From a virus, in IMG/VR virus record IMGVR_UViG_3300025141_015523, positions 1 through 38,845 of that record: a stretch of 38,845 bases of DNA; one strand, written 5' to 3'. Positions 1-6,581 of the stretch are shown one piece after another. Within the stretch, counting starts at the first letter, position 1; every line of letters starts with the position of its first letter. A program made the translations under genes and the position numbers. Below the pieces are notes generated by a model. It was not told the origin of the DNA, ran no database searches, and saw only the letters and a program-made list of their open reading frames with translations.

Positions 1-158
1 TCAATACCATATTCCTCACTTAGTAGTTCAACGATTGTGTCATCATGATTATGCTCTAAATTAAATTCTCCATACTCCTCCTCATCCCATTCAACAAGCT
101 TGTTTACAAACTCGTTATTCCATTCAACTCCAAAAACTCTCTGTGGGTAAAACTGCAT
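1..158 (-). CDS. Hypothetical acidic protein, C-terminus cut by window edge
   Basis: The frame starts at an ATG (156-158) and stays open to the window edge, giving at least 52 residues beginning MQFYPQRVFGVEWNNEF. It is rich in Glu, Asp and Asn and I recognise no domain. An AAAGGAG ribosome-binding site lies just upstream and overlaps the end of the HAD phosphatase gene; the stop of that gene is only 1 base before this start, so the two are probably translationally coupled. The real length cannot be judged because the 3' end is outside the window. Confidence that it is coding rests on the ribosome-binding site, the tight spacing and the continuous minus-strand gene order. Confidence 0.6.
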   Translation of the reverse strand, partial: MQFYPQRVFGVEWNNEFVNKLVEWDEEEYGEFNLEHNHDDTIVELLSEEYGI

Positions 159-159
159 C

Positions 160-465
160 TCATTCTCCTTTGTTAAAAAATTTCTCTGAATTTATTGCTT
201 TATCGCAAATAAACAAATCATACATTGGCTTTCCACACCCTGCTTTATGGTACTTTGCTCCCCATTCTTCCAATTGGCGACAAACAAGATCATTCCAATC
301 AATTCCTGATCCGGAACCTCTTGCCGTCCAGTAAGTTATTTCATGACCTTCGTCATAAAGTTGATTGATCTTTTCGATGTTTTCTTTGATTGGAACTGAT
401 TTTGTATAATCCCTATCTTCTGGGGTTATACAAATAGTCTCATCGATGTCAACTATGATCTTCAT
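160..465 (-). CDS. Small HAD-superfamily phosphatase-like protein
   Basis: A 101-residue protein starting MKIIVDIDETI. The N-terminal DIDET matches HAD motif I (two Asp, the nucleophile and acid/base), YWTARGS fits motif II with its Thr, a Lys in AGCGKPMYD fits motif III, and DLFICDKAIN fits the Asp-containing motif IV. Compact HAD proteins of this size are phosphatases or nucleotidases; the substrate cannot be told from sequence. I chose the ATG at 463-465 because AGAGGAGG lies just upstream and because the HAD motif begins there; a longer frame to 504 adds a segment with no homologous feel. Its ATG overlaps the stop of the dehydrogenase gene (ATGA), so it belongs to the same operon as the two lysine-type enzymes. 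Confidence 0.8.
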   Translation of the reverse strand: MKIIVDIDETICITPEDRDYTKSVPIKENIEKINQLYDEGHEITYWTARGSGSGIDWNDLVCRQLEEWGAKYHKAGCGKPMYDLFICDKAINSEKFFNKGE

Positions 466-1538
466 TTTTCCTCCTCTGAAAATAGCTTTCCATACTCTGT
501 CCATTGTAACTTATCAAATGGAATGTCTTCTTGGCTAACAAATCCTCTCTCGGGGAGATGACCCATATCCACCAATTGTAATGTAGAGACCATCGCGGCG
601 GCTGTTGTCCACGCAATCGCTTTATAGGGCATTCCATTTATAACTTTTGGTCCGTATTCTTTTACGAACTCAACGGTTTGAATTTTATCATTCTTTTCTC
701 CTGTAACTGATGCATATACTACAACTTTGTCTTGTTCACAAGGCGGGAGAGCATTTTGAAGTATCTTCATAAGTTCCCACCTCTTGTCCTTCATTTTCAA
801 ATCATCCAAGAGGAACTTCATCATCTTACAGTGACCGGGGTAGCGAATAGATTTGTAGTCTAGGTTCTTGACTTTATCTTTATAAGTCTCCGCCATTGTT
901 CCTAAGCCGCCGGAAGTTGTGAAGGCTTCGTATTCAGTTCCATCAACTCTAAGTGTTTCCAACATAGTCATTGGAGAAACCTTTTGAACCTTGCCTTCCT
1001 TGATTATGTCACACTCTTCGATGTATTCGTTTACCAAGCCCTCTATAGACCAGTTAACAGCGTAACCAAGCTTTCCAGATGGATTCTGTGGTAATGCTCC
1101 AACTCTCATCTTGATCGTATCGATGGTCTTGAAACCTTGCACCAAATGAGACGCTACAATACCGATAAAGCCGGGAGCCAATCCACATTGAGGAATCATA
1201 ACTCCTTTTGCGTTCTTGGAACGGTCTTTGATGTAGCTTGTCATCTGTGTATCTTCAGTTGCGTCTAGGTAGTGAATACCTCTCTCAAATGCTTCCTCGA
1301 CAACAAATCTTGTAAGGTGATAAGGTAAGCATGAAATAACTGCATCGCATTCATCTAGAGAAGCTGATAAAAAGTCTTTGTCTGCTACATCACCTCTTTT
1401 AATCGGAATTGTTGATTTAACTCTTTGAGTATCAATTCCTACAACTTCATAGCCATACAGCCTCAGCATCAGCGCAACTAGACTGCCTATGACGCCCATC
1501 CCGACAACTGCGACTTTTTTAATGCCATCTTCTTTCAT
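462..1538 (-). CDS. Lysine 6-dehydrogenase / saccharopine dehydrogenase-like oxidoreductase
   Basis: A 358-residue NAD(P)-dependent enzyme. A Rossmann GxGxxG (G13-M-G-V-I-G18) opens the protein; GLAPGF, SIEGLVNEY, EAFTTSGGLGT and YKSIRYPGH are blocks I recall from lysine 6-dehydrogenase and the related saccharopine-dehydrogenase C-terminal fold. Length (about 360-385 in LysDH, 440 or more in many saccharopine dehydrogenases) favours the LysDH type, which oxidises lysine directly to 2-aminoadipate semialdehyde with release of ammonia. The gene directly upstream encodes an ALDH7-type aldehyde dehydrogenase, which would take that semialdehyde. The two are 6 bp apart. Family placement is confident; LysDH versus saccharopine dehydrogenase specificity is inference from remembered motifs and context. 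Confidence 0.8.
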   Translation of the reverse strand: MKEDGIKKVAVVGMGVIGSLVALMLRLYGYEVVGIDTQRVKSTIPIKRGDVADKDFLSASLDECDAVISCLPYHLTRFVVEEAFERGIHYLDATEDTQMTSYIKDRSKNAKGVMIPQCGLAPGFIGIVASHLVQGFKTIDTIKMRVGALPQNPSGKLGYAVNWSIEGLVNEYIEECDIIKEGKVQKVSPMTMLETLRVDGTEYEAFTTSGGLGTMAETYKDKVKNLDYKSIRYPGHCKMMKFLLDDLKMKDKRWELMKILQNALPPCEQDKVVVYASVTGEKNDKIQTVEFVKEYGPKVINGMPYKAIAWTTAAAMVSTLQLVDMGHLPERGFVSQEDIPFDKLQWTEYGKLFSEEEK

Positions 1539-1544
1539 AAGTTT

Positions 1545-2894
1545 TTAATCTCCAAATTGGATTCCTTGGGCGAGGGGGAGCTTGTCTGACCAATTTATTG
1601 TGTTGGTCTGTCTTCGCATGTAAGCTTTCCAAGAATCAGATCCTGATTCCCTTCCTCCTCCAGTATCCTTTTCTCCACCGAAAGCTCCGCCAATCTCTGC
1701 ACCAGAAGTTCCAATATTAACATTTGCTATCCCACAATCAGATCCCACAGCAGACAAAAATTGTTCTGCTTTGCGGAGACTGTCTGTGAATATGGAGCTT
1801 GAAAGACCTTGAGAGACATCATTATTTATTTCGATAGCTTCTTCCAAAGTTTCATATTCCAATATATATAGTATCGGAGCAAATGTTTCTTCTTTGACGA
1901 TGGCTGTTTGTGAGGGCATCTTAACTAGGGCCGGCTTTACATACCTGCCTCTTACTTTGCCACCGTAAAGAACCTCCCCACCCTGAAACTCTTCTGCAAT
2001 TTTCAACGCTAATTCATATTTCTCAACTGCCTTGTGACTAATTAAGGGGCCCATCAGCGTTTTTTCATACATCGGATCATCGATCACAACCTGATCATAA
2101 GCTTTTAAAAGACGGCATATCAATTCTTCTGAAACATCTTTATGAACAATGAGCCTTCTGGTGGTTGTGCATCTTTGACCGTTTGTTCCAACGGCGCCAA
2201 AAAGAATGGCGCGAGTTGCTAAATCTAAATCAGCATCTTCAGCTACAATGACAGCGTTGTTTCCCCCAAGTTCTAAAAGGCTCCTTCCTAGGCGCCGGGC
2301 GACAACTTCTGATACACTCCTCCCAGCTTTGGTAGATCCTGTGAAAGAGATGAGGGGAATTCTCCTATCCCTCGCCATTTGATGTCCTGACCCCTTATCA
2401 CCCAAAACTAGATTGAAAACACCTTCGTGCCCCGTTTCCTTTGAGATATCTTCGCAAATTGCGTGGATATATTTCGCTGTTTCTTTTGCTAATTCACTTG
2501 GCTTCCAAATAACTGTATTTCCACAAACAGCCGCAATAGCCGCATTCCATGCCCATACAGCGCCCGGGAAGTTAAAAGCCGTTATAACGCCTATAGCGCC
2601 CAGTGGGTGCCATTGTTCAGTCATCTTGTGCCTATACCTCTCCGAGGCTATTGTAAGCCCGTAGAGTTGACGAGAGAGCCCCACAGCGAAGTCGCAGATG
2701 TCTATCATCTCCTGAACTTCTCCGAGGCTTTCTTGATAGATCTTTCCAACTTCTGAGGTTATTATTTGCGCTAATTCTTCTTTCTTTTCTCGGAGCTTGT
2801 TTCCAAGTTGCCTAATGACTTCTCCACGCTTTGGAGCGGGAACTTCTTTCCAAGTTTTGAAAGTTTCTAGTGCTACTTTTACTTGTTCATGCAT
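1545..2894 (-). CDS. ALDH7-family aldehyde dehydrogenase (2-aminoadipate semialdehyde dehydrogenase type)
   Basis: A 449-residue aldehyde dehydrogenase. Visible hallmarks are TAFNFP (catalytic-site Asn 108), FTGSTKAG (cofactor loop), LLELGGNNA (general base Glu 208) and GQRCTTTRR (nucleophile Cys 242). The C-terminal GGAFGGEKDTGGGRESGSD and the TNTINWSDKLPLAQGI end are characteristic of the ALDH7/antiquitin family, which oxidises 2-aminoadipate semialdehyde to 2-aminoadipate. Compared with ALDH7A1 (about 510 residues) it starts late: roughly 45-60 N-terminal residues are absent, and the family block APKRGE appears already at residue 20. The start overlaps the stop of the preceding small gene (TAATG) and has only a weak ribosome-binding site, so translation probably depends on coupling. 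Confidence 0.92.
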   Translation of the reverse strand: MHEQVKVALETFKTWKEVPAPKRGEVIRQLGNKLREKKEELAQIITSEVGKIYQESLGEVQEMIDICDFAVGLSRQLYGLTIASERYRHKMTEQWHPLGAIGVITAFNFPGAVWAWNAAIAAVCGNTVIWKPSELAKETAKYIHAICEDISKETGHEGVFNLVLGDKGSGHQMARDRRIPLISFTGSTKAGRSVSEVVARRLGRSLLELGGNNAVIVAEDADLDLATRAILFGAVGTNGQRCTTTRRLIVHKDVSEELICRLLKAYDQVVIDDPMYEKTLMGPLISHKAVEKYELALKIAEEFQGGEVLYGGKVRGRYVKPALVKMPSQTAIVKEETFAPILYILEYETLEEAIEINNDVSQGLSSSIFTDSLRKAEQFLSAVGSDCGIANVNIGTSGAEIGGAFGGEKDTGGGRESGSDSWKAYMRRQTNTINWSDKLPLAQGIQFGD

Positions 2895-3169
2895 TATTTT
2901 TTACCAAATCCGGGTAATCTGAAGCCTTTGCTCCTCTTTTTGACTTCTTCTTTTTTCTCGCTTGCAACAACAGGCGCTCTTGTATTAGAGTGGCCATATG
3001 CTCTATAAAGATGTTTATAAACTGCTGCTTTTAAATCTGAAACATTTTTTTCTAGCTCTCTCATGAGAACTTCTGTTTCTATGTTCGAAGCTGTCTGCAA
3101 ACTTGCTATTCCCAATAATTCATTAATTTCTGTTTGTAAATTTTGCAATTGTGCTGATAACGTAGCCAT
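2894..3169 (-). CDS. Hypothetical small coiled-coil protein
   Basis: A 91-residue protein. Residues 1-55 are heptad-like (LSAQLQNLQTEINELLGIA, then MRELEKNVSDLKAAVYKHLY) and should form a short coiled coil; the tail is basic and ends RSKGFRLPGFGKK. No family is recognised. A GGAGGG ribosome-binding site precedes the ATG. Its TAA overlaps the ATG of the aldehyde dehydrogenase by one base, so it is the upstream partner in a coupled pair. Similar short coiled-coil proteins with a basic Gly-rich tail are common among phage unknowns, and there is no evidence that this one has a metabolic role. Confidence 0.65.
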   Translation of the reverse strand: MATLSAQLQNLQTEINELLGIASLQTASNIETEVLMRELEKNVSDLKAAVYKHLYRAYGHSNTRAPVVASEKKEEVKKRSKGFRLPGFGKK

Positions 3170-3188
3170 TTTCCCTCCATAATAAAAT

Positions 3189-3497
3189 AAGCTCAGGCAG
3201 AAGCTTTAGTTAAAATTAATGTTTATTTTCTACGAACTCTTTAATGGACTTTGCTTCATCAAAGACTTCATTCAAAGTGGGATAAACTGGCTTCTCCAGA
3301 AGAGGAACGTTTCTCCCTTCTGCCAATAAAGTTTGGCAAACTCTATAGTCTTCTAAATTTTCTCGCCATTTTTGCTCTGCGCGTTGCTGAGCAGTATGAA
3401 AAATTTCGAACCGAAGTTCATATGGGTTTTTACTTTTATTATTATTCATAATAATCTCCTTTGTGTTTTTTCTTGTGTTATTGCTCTGCCTGAGCTT
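3189..3497. repeat. 12-bp inverted repeat flanking the 77-residue gene
   Basis: AAGCTCAGGCAG on the plus strand at 3189-3200 recurs exactly, in inverted orientation, at 3486-3497. The arms are 285 bp apart and enclose one small gene; the outer arm abuts the 3' end of the tRNA-like gene. Each arm can also form a short hairpin by itself (AAGCT...AGCTT around the left arm, GCTC...GAGC around the right arm). Function is unknown; a mobile-cassette boundary, RNA pairing across the gene, or chance are all possible. Confidence 0.55.
3216..3449 (-). CDS. Conserved-looking phage hypothetical protein, 77 residues
   Basis: Starts MNNNKSKNPYELRFEIFHTA and is strongly amphipathic and helical throughout (AQQRAEQKWRENLEDYR). 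The NPYE-R-x(5)-A opening is reminiscent of small unknown proteins of marine T4-like phages, but that is memory, not a search. An AAAGGAG ribosome-binding site sits at the right distance. It stands alone between the tRNA-like gene and the metabolic genes, bracketed by the 12-bp inverted repeat. No catalytic motif, signal peptide or membrane segment is visible. Confidence 0.65.
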   Translation of the reverse strand: MNNNKSKNPYELRFEIFHTAQQRAEQKWRENLEDYRVCQTLLAEGRNVPLLEKPVYPTLNEVFDEAKSIKEFVENKH

Positions 3498-3499
3498 TA

Positions 3500-3573
3500 T
3501 GGACTCGGTAGGTCTCGAACCTACGTCTTTCCCCTTTTTTACGGGGTTGCTTTTCCAACTAAGCTACAAGACC
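3500..3573 (-). tRNA. tRNA-like gene, Phe-like AAA anticodon, apparent 8-nt anticodon loop
   Basis: Read on the minus strand: acceptor GGTCTTG paired with CGAGTCC (one T-T mismatch at 3-70, one T-G wobble), D-arm GCTT-AGTTGGAA-AAGC with the conserved A14, GG and A21, a perfect T-arm GTAGG-TTCGAGA-CCTAC, and discriminator A at 3500. CCA is not encoded. The anticodon arm is odd: CCCC/GGGG enclose GTAAAAAA, eight bases rather than seven. With T33 the anticodon would be AAA, reading UUU (Phe). The whole is one base longer than standard. It is either a frame-expanding or degenerate tRNA, or contains a homopolymer error in the A6 run. Isotype is uncertain. Confidence 0.7.
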
Positions 3574-3576
3574 AAA

Positions 3577-3598
3577 ATGGAGGGCTTTCACCCTCCAT
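3577..3598 (-). terminator. Hairpin after uvsX, immediately before the tRNA-like gene
   Basis: On the minus strand ATGGAGGG-TGAAAG-CCCTCCAT forms a perfect 8-bp stem with a 6-nt loop, followed by TTTT and then the first base pairs of the tRNA. It begins just after the uvsX stop. The short T tract makes it a modest intrinsic terminator; it could equally be a processing or stabilising hairpin between the mRNA and the tRNA. Confidence 0.6.
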
Positions 3599-3602
3599 GC
3601 AC

Positions 3603-4712
3603 CTATTCTTCTTCCTTCTCTTCGTAGTATTTGCTCGCTTCCCCTGTGCGAGATTCAAACCTCATGATAACCTCTTCATCCATCACGTCAAGAACAGCTT
3701 GCCTAAACTCTGGATCTTGAAGCTTCTCAATCCATTGTTTACCCTGAAACTTGTATTCTTTACCCTTTGAATTCAAAGTATACCATGCCCCTGCACTTGT
3801 CAAGGCATCCGAACCTTTTATCGCATCAAGCCAACTTTCCTCATCTTGGATTCCAATTTTATCCCCAGCCCACAAGATTTTATAGTTACATCTTCGCCCA
3901 GCCGTTCCAAAGCGTGATTTCTCAAGCTTTGCTTTAACCTCTGAACCGATTCTGTAACCTTTATCATCTTCAACAAAAGAAGCTTTCGCTTTGCGACCCG
4001 TAAGCCATATACGCAAAGAATATGCGTAATGCATAGCTTTTCCGCCGGGAGTGAACCATGGAGTTGTCATTGCCTCTGACATGCTCATTGTAATGTTCGT
4101 CTTTAGTTGGTTTAGAACCAAAAACGTACATTGAGCGTTTGCCAAAGGAACTGTGAGTTTCGCCATCCCTTTTGAGAGGATACGAGGCTTCACAGCCATC
4201 GAAGACTGTGGGTTGAAATCTCCTTCCAAGTCTTTTTTACTTGGAGTGAGTGCTAAACTATCCCAAATAAAGAGAAGTTTATTCCCAGATCCCAACAGTT
4301 CTTCAATATATTCCAAAACTTCCTCAACAGAGGTCGCCTGAACGTAAAGGAACCTGTCCAAATCAATTCCTATTTTTTGCAGGAATTCAGGATCAATTGC
4401 TGATTCAGAATCAAAGTAAACCACGTCAATGTCCATTCTTTGAGCATTGGCGGCAACTTGCGCTGCCATATAGGATTTACCGGTAGACTCTAAGCCTGCA
4501 ATCTCAGTTATTTTTCCTACCGGAATTCCGCCAAGCTTTCCTCTACAAACTATAGAGTCTAGCCAGCGGGCTCCGGTTGGAATCCATTCTTTTACTTCAG
4601 TTGGATTATCCGAAGAAAGATCATGGGCGACTTCGATCCCTGCTTTTTTGTTCAGCAGTTTTCTCATTTCCGCCATATTGAGCTTTCCAGCTTTTGCCTT
4701 CTTTACGGCCAT
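3603..4712 (-). CDS. uvsX: UvsX/RecA-family recombinase
   Basis: A 369-residue RecA-like ATPase. Walker A is GLESTGKS at residues 73-80; the Walker B-like strand KLLFIWDSLAL and the segment TFLVLNQLKT with its Gln follow in RecA order. The protein catalyses homologous pairing and strand exchange on gp32-coated single strands, supporting recombination-dependent replication and repair. I start at ATG 4710-4712 (MAVKKAKAGK); the only extension uses a TTG two codons upstream. The start is 2 bases beyond the gp32 stop, so the pair is coupled. It lies in the operon behind the consensus promoter at 5735-5763 and ends in a hairpin. Confidence 0.93.
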   Translation of the reverse strand: MAVKKAKAGKLNMAEMRKLLNKKAGIEVAHDLSSDNPTEVKEWIPTGARWLDSIVCRGKLGGIPVGKITEIAGLESTGKSYMAAQVAANAQRMDIDVVYFDSESAIDPEFLQKIGIDLDRFLYVQATSVEEVLEYIEELLGSGNKLLFIWDSLALTPSKKDLEGDFNPQSSMAVKPRILSKGMAKLTVPLANAQCTFLVLNQLKTNITMSMSEAMTTPWFTPGGKAMHYAYSLRIWLTGRKAKASFVEDDKGYRIGSEVKAKLEKSRFGTAGRRCNYKILWAGDKIGIQDEESWLDAIKGSDALTSAGAWYTLNSKGKEYKFQGKQWIEKLQDPEFRQAVLDVMDEEVIMRFESRTGEASKYYEEKEEE

Positions 4713-4714
4713 GA

Positions 4715-5449
4715 TCAACTACCAAGAAGTTCGGAAAAAGCTTTGGTGACTTTATCGTCGCCTGTAGCGGCGTACTTATTGATTTCGTCTTTTTCTTCTC
4801 CACCTTGCATAAATATATCAAGAAGTTCTTGAACTTGCGCAGTAGTTTTGCGTTCAAAGAGTCCATCAAATTCAGGAATCTCTCCTAGAAGTTCCTTGCA
4901 ATCCTTATCTCCCTTTGCACAAGCGGGAGAAGTTTTTCGCTTTGGAGTTAACTTTGTTGATGGATATAGTGCTCCTGCTTTCTTCCCATAATTAAGTACC
5001 AGATCTGTTCCTTCGTCCACATCAGTAACATCGCCATAATCCGGATTCAAGACAAGCTGAAGCAGTTGCTCATATACTGTTTTTGAATATCCCCACACAC
5101 GAACTCCCAATCCTTCTTCGCCTCTTACAAGAACTGGAGAAAAGAATCTCTGCTTTGGGAACAGCTTTTTAGCCATTTCAATAGAGTCTGGTGTTCCCTC
5201 CTTGTATAAGGAAGAAGCGAAATCCAGAACAGGACTATCTTCGCCAAAGTTTCTCTTCGGACAAAGAACAGGGCCTTTATCCAAATTATAATAAAACCAA
5301 AACTCCTTGAAAGGATCTCCGTCAGCGGTGGGCAAAATACGGATCACTTGATCTCCATCCTGTGGTTTCCAAAATAAATCCTTTTTTCCGCCGCCTTTAC
5401 TTTTGAGAGTGTTATATTTCTCTCTCATCTTTTTCATATCAATACCCAT
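4715..5449 (-). CDS. 32: Single-stranded DNA-binding protein, T4 gp32 family
   Basis: A 244-residue protein with the gp32 layout: a basic N-terminus (KKMREKYNTLKSKGGGKKDLFWKP), a core with DGDQVIRILPTADGDPFKEFW and a CPKRNFG segment, then an acidic, flexible C-terminus. The KxGGGKKD-FWKP opening and RILP motif are typical of gp32 homologues. It binds single-stranded DNA at replication forks and recruits partner proteins through its acidic tail. Cysteines are present (VLCPKR, SPACAKGDKDCKE), but I cannot assign the T4 zinc ligands one to one. It is smaller than T4 gp32 (301). It sits between the WYL_2-like gene and uvsX, 1 base after the former. Confidence 0.88.
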   Translation of the reverse strand: MGIDMKKMREKYNTLKSKGGGKKDLFWKPQDGDQVIRILPTADGDPFKEFWFYYNLDKGPVLCPKRNFGEDSPVLDFASSLYKEGTPDSIEMAKKLFPKQRFFSPVLVRGEEGLGVRVWGYSKTVYEQLLQLVLNPDYGDVTDVDEGTDLVLNYGKKAGALYPSTKLTPKRKTSPACAKGDKDCKELLGEIPEFDGLFERKTTAQVQELLDIFMQGGEEKDEINKYAATGDDKVTKAFSELLGS

Positions 5450-5450
5450 T

Positions 5451-5705
5451 TTAAACTCCTTGTTTTTGTGTTTGGGTTAGATCAACTTCTACTACTTCTA
5501 CTTTTCCTACAACAGTCTTATGATTAAACATACGATAAGAATGATTTTCAACATCCCATACTAACTCCATACCTTCTTGCAACTTTGGTCTTTTTCCTCC
5601 TTTTGCTTCCGGTAAGACCCCCTCCGGCACATCATCGACTTTCATAAAAGTCATTGTCCTTACTTCTCCACTCTTTTTCATAAATGTTCCAACATACGCT
5701 TTCAT
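5451..5705 (-). CDS. WYL_2 / Sm-like SH3-barrel small protein
   Basis: An 84-residue protein starting MKAYVGTFMKKSGEVRTMTFMKVDD, with the VWDVE...YRMFNHKTVVGKV block near the C-terminus. This pattern matches, from memory, the family called WYL_2 or Sm-like SH3 beta-barrel (formerly DUF2693), common in phages but of unknown molecular role; nucleic-acid binding or regulation is usually guessed. It is the first gene after the strong promoter at 5735-5763 and precedes gp32 and uvsX, so it is probably expressed early with the replication proteins. The ribosome-binding site is AGAGGAG. Confidence 0.75.
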   Translation of the reverse strand: MKAYVGTFMKKSGEVRTMTFMKVDDVPEGVLPEAKGGKRPKLQEGMELVWDVENHSYRMFNHKTVVGKVEVVEVDLTQTQKQGV

Positions 5706-5734
5706 CTTTTCTCCTCTTATTGTTTATGTTTTAC

Positions 5735-5763
5735 ATTATAGCATACTATTTTCGGCTTGTCAA
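5735..5763 (-). promoter_or_regulatory. Consensus sigma70 promoter for the WYL_2-gp32-uvsX operon
   Basis: On the minus strand TTGACA (5758-5763) is followed by exactly 17 bases and TATAAT (5735-5740): a perfect -35, spacing and -10. It faces the gene starting at 5705, leaving a leader of about 20-25 bases that contains the ribosome-binding site. The -35 overlaps the stop codon of the tubulin-like gene. A host RNA polymerase should use it without phage factors, fitting early expression. Confidence 0.9.
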
Positions 5764-6581
5764 GTAAAAAGTTGCCCTTGATGAAAATGAGTTCTTTTTA
5801 TGACTATACCGTAATCATAGTCTGCATTATTTGAATAAACCTGATAACTTGAACTATTTTTTTCTTTAAAGTTGTCTTTTATTATCTTCACCAACTCATA
5901 ATCCTTTTCAAGTTTTTCCTGATGTATGGATATATAATACATGTTTTCAATTGGATTGTCAAGAGAAAAATACATTTTTTCTTCATTTATTTTGTAATCG
6001 TATGATCCTATTGATAATATTCGACAGTGATCTTTATGATCGATCTTTGTTTTTGATACTGGTTTAGTATTATCGAATACGTTAATCATATGAAGTGAAT
6101 AACTTATTACTTCGTTTATTTTATCATATTTGTTGAGGAAGGTTAAGTCCGGAATTGTCTCTTCTAGTGTTTCATTAGAAATCAATATTATGTCCTTAAA
6201 CATCCCCGATCTCGCATAATCTTGCAAAGCATTAAATATAAGTTTATGCTGAAGAGCATATGTCTCGAGCATTTCAGATTGATCCGGAAGGATCAGAACA
6301 ATTCTAATTTCAGTATTTTTGAAATGATGGAGCAATCTTAGACTGGCGCCGGTTATTAAACCAGAAGATGCGCATATAAAGATTGTTTCATCATGTTTTG
6401 GTTTAAATCGATATTTTGGAAACGTTTCTTCATATTTTTGATGTTCTTTTTGCTCTTTTAAGAGTCTAAAATTTTTATGATTCCTTTTTTCAGAATCGAA
6501 GCAATAAACTTCATATTGAGAATATTTGTCAAACTTCTCTGCAATATTACAGCCGCATTGGCCTAGGCCGATAATGTTCAT
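5760..6581 (-). CDS. Divergent tubulin/FtsZ-like protein
   Basis: A 273-residue protein. The N-terminal MNIIGLGQCGCNIAEKF resembles the first nucleotide-binding loop of tubulin/FtsZ (GxGxxGxN; eukaryotic tubulin has GQCGNQ). Further on, ETIFICASSGLITGASLRLLHHF occupies the place of the GGGTGTG phosphate loop and its helix, then RIVLILPDQSE, NALQDYARSG and KDIILISNETLEE mirror the FtsZ order (VTLPF, the Arg/Ala helix, IVIPN). The tubulin signature itself is degenerate, so GTPase activity and polymerisation are doubtful. The C-terminal third (residues 180-273) is unassigned. The start overlaps the polymerase stop (ATGA), so the two are coupled. Superfamily assignment is inference from local motifs only. 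Confidence 0.6.
   Translation of the reverse strand: MNIIGLGQCGCNIAEKFDKYSQYEVYCFDSEKRNHKNFRLLKEQKEHQKYEETFPKYRFKPKHDETIFICASSGLITGASLRLLHHFKNTEIRIVLILPDQSEMLETYALQHKLIFNALQDYARSGMFKDIILISNETLEETIPDLTFLNKYDKINEVISYSLHMINVFDNTKPVSKTKIDHKDHCRILSIGSYDYKINEEKMYFSLDNPIENMYYISIHQEKLEKDYELVKIIKDNFKEKNSSSYQVYSNNADYDYGIVIKRTHFHQGQLFT

Noticed and set aside
466-637. Overlapping minus-strand frame (62 codons) and the longer start of the HAD gene
   Set aside because: Both lie within the dehydrogenase C-terminus in another frame; the HAD motif and ribosome-binding site support the start at 465.
3777-3797. TTGACA-like and TATACT hexamers on the minus strand within uvsX
   Set aside because: Spacing is only 15 bases and the site is deep in a conserved coding region with no gene start nearby.
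4621-4869. 82-codon minus-strand frame across the gp32/uvsX junction
   Set aside because: It overlaps the conserved gp32 C-terminus and uvsX N-terminus in a shifted frame and has no recognisable features.
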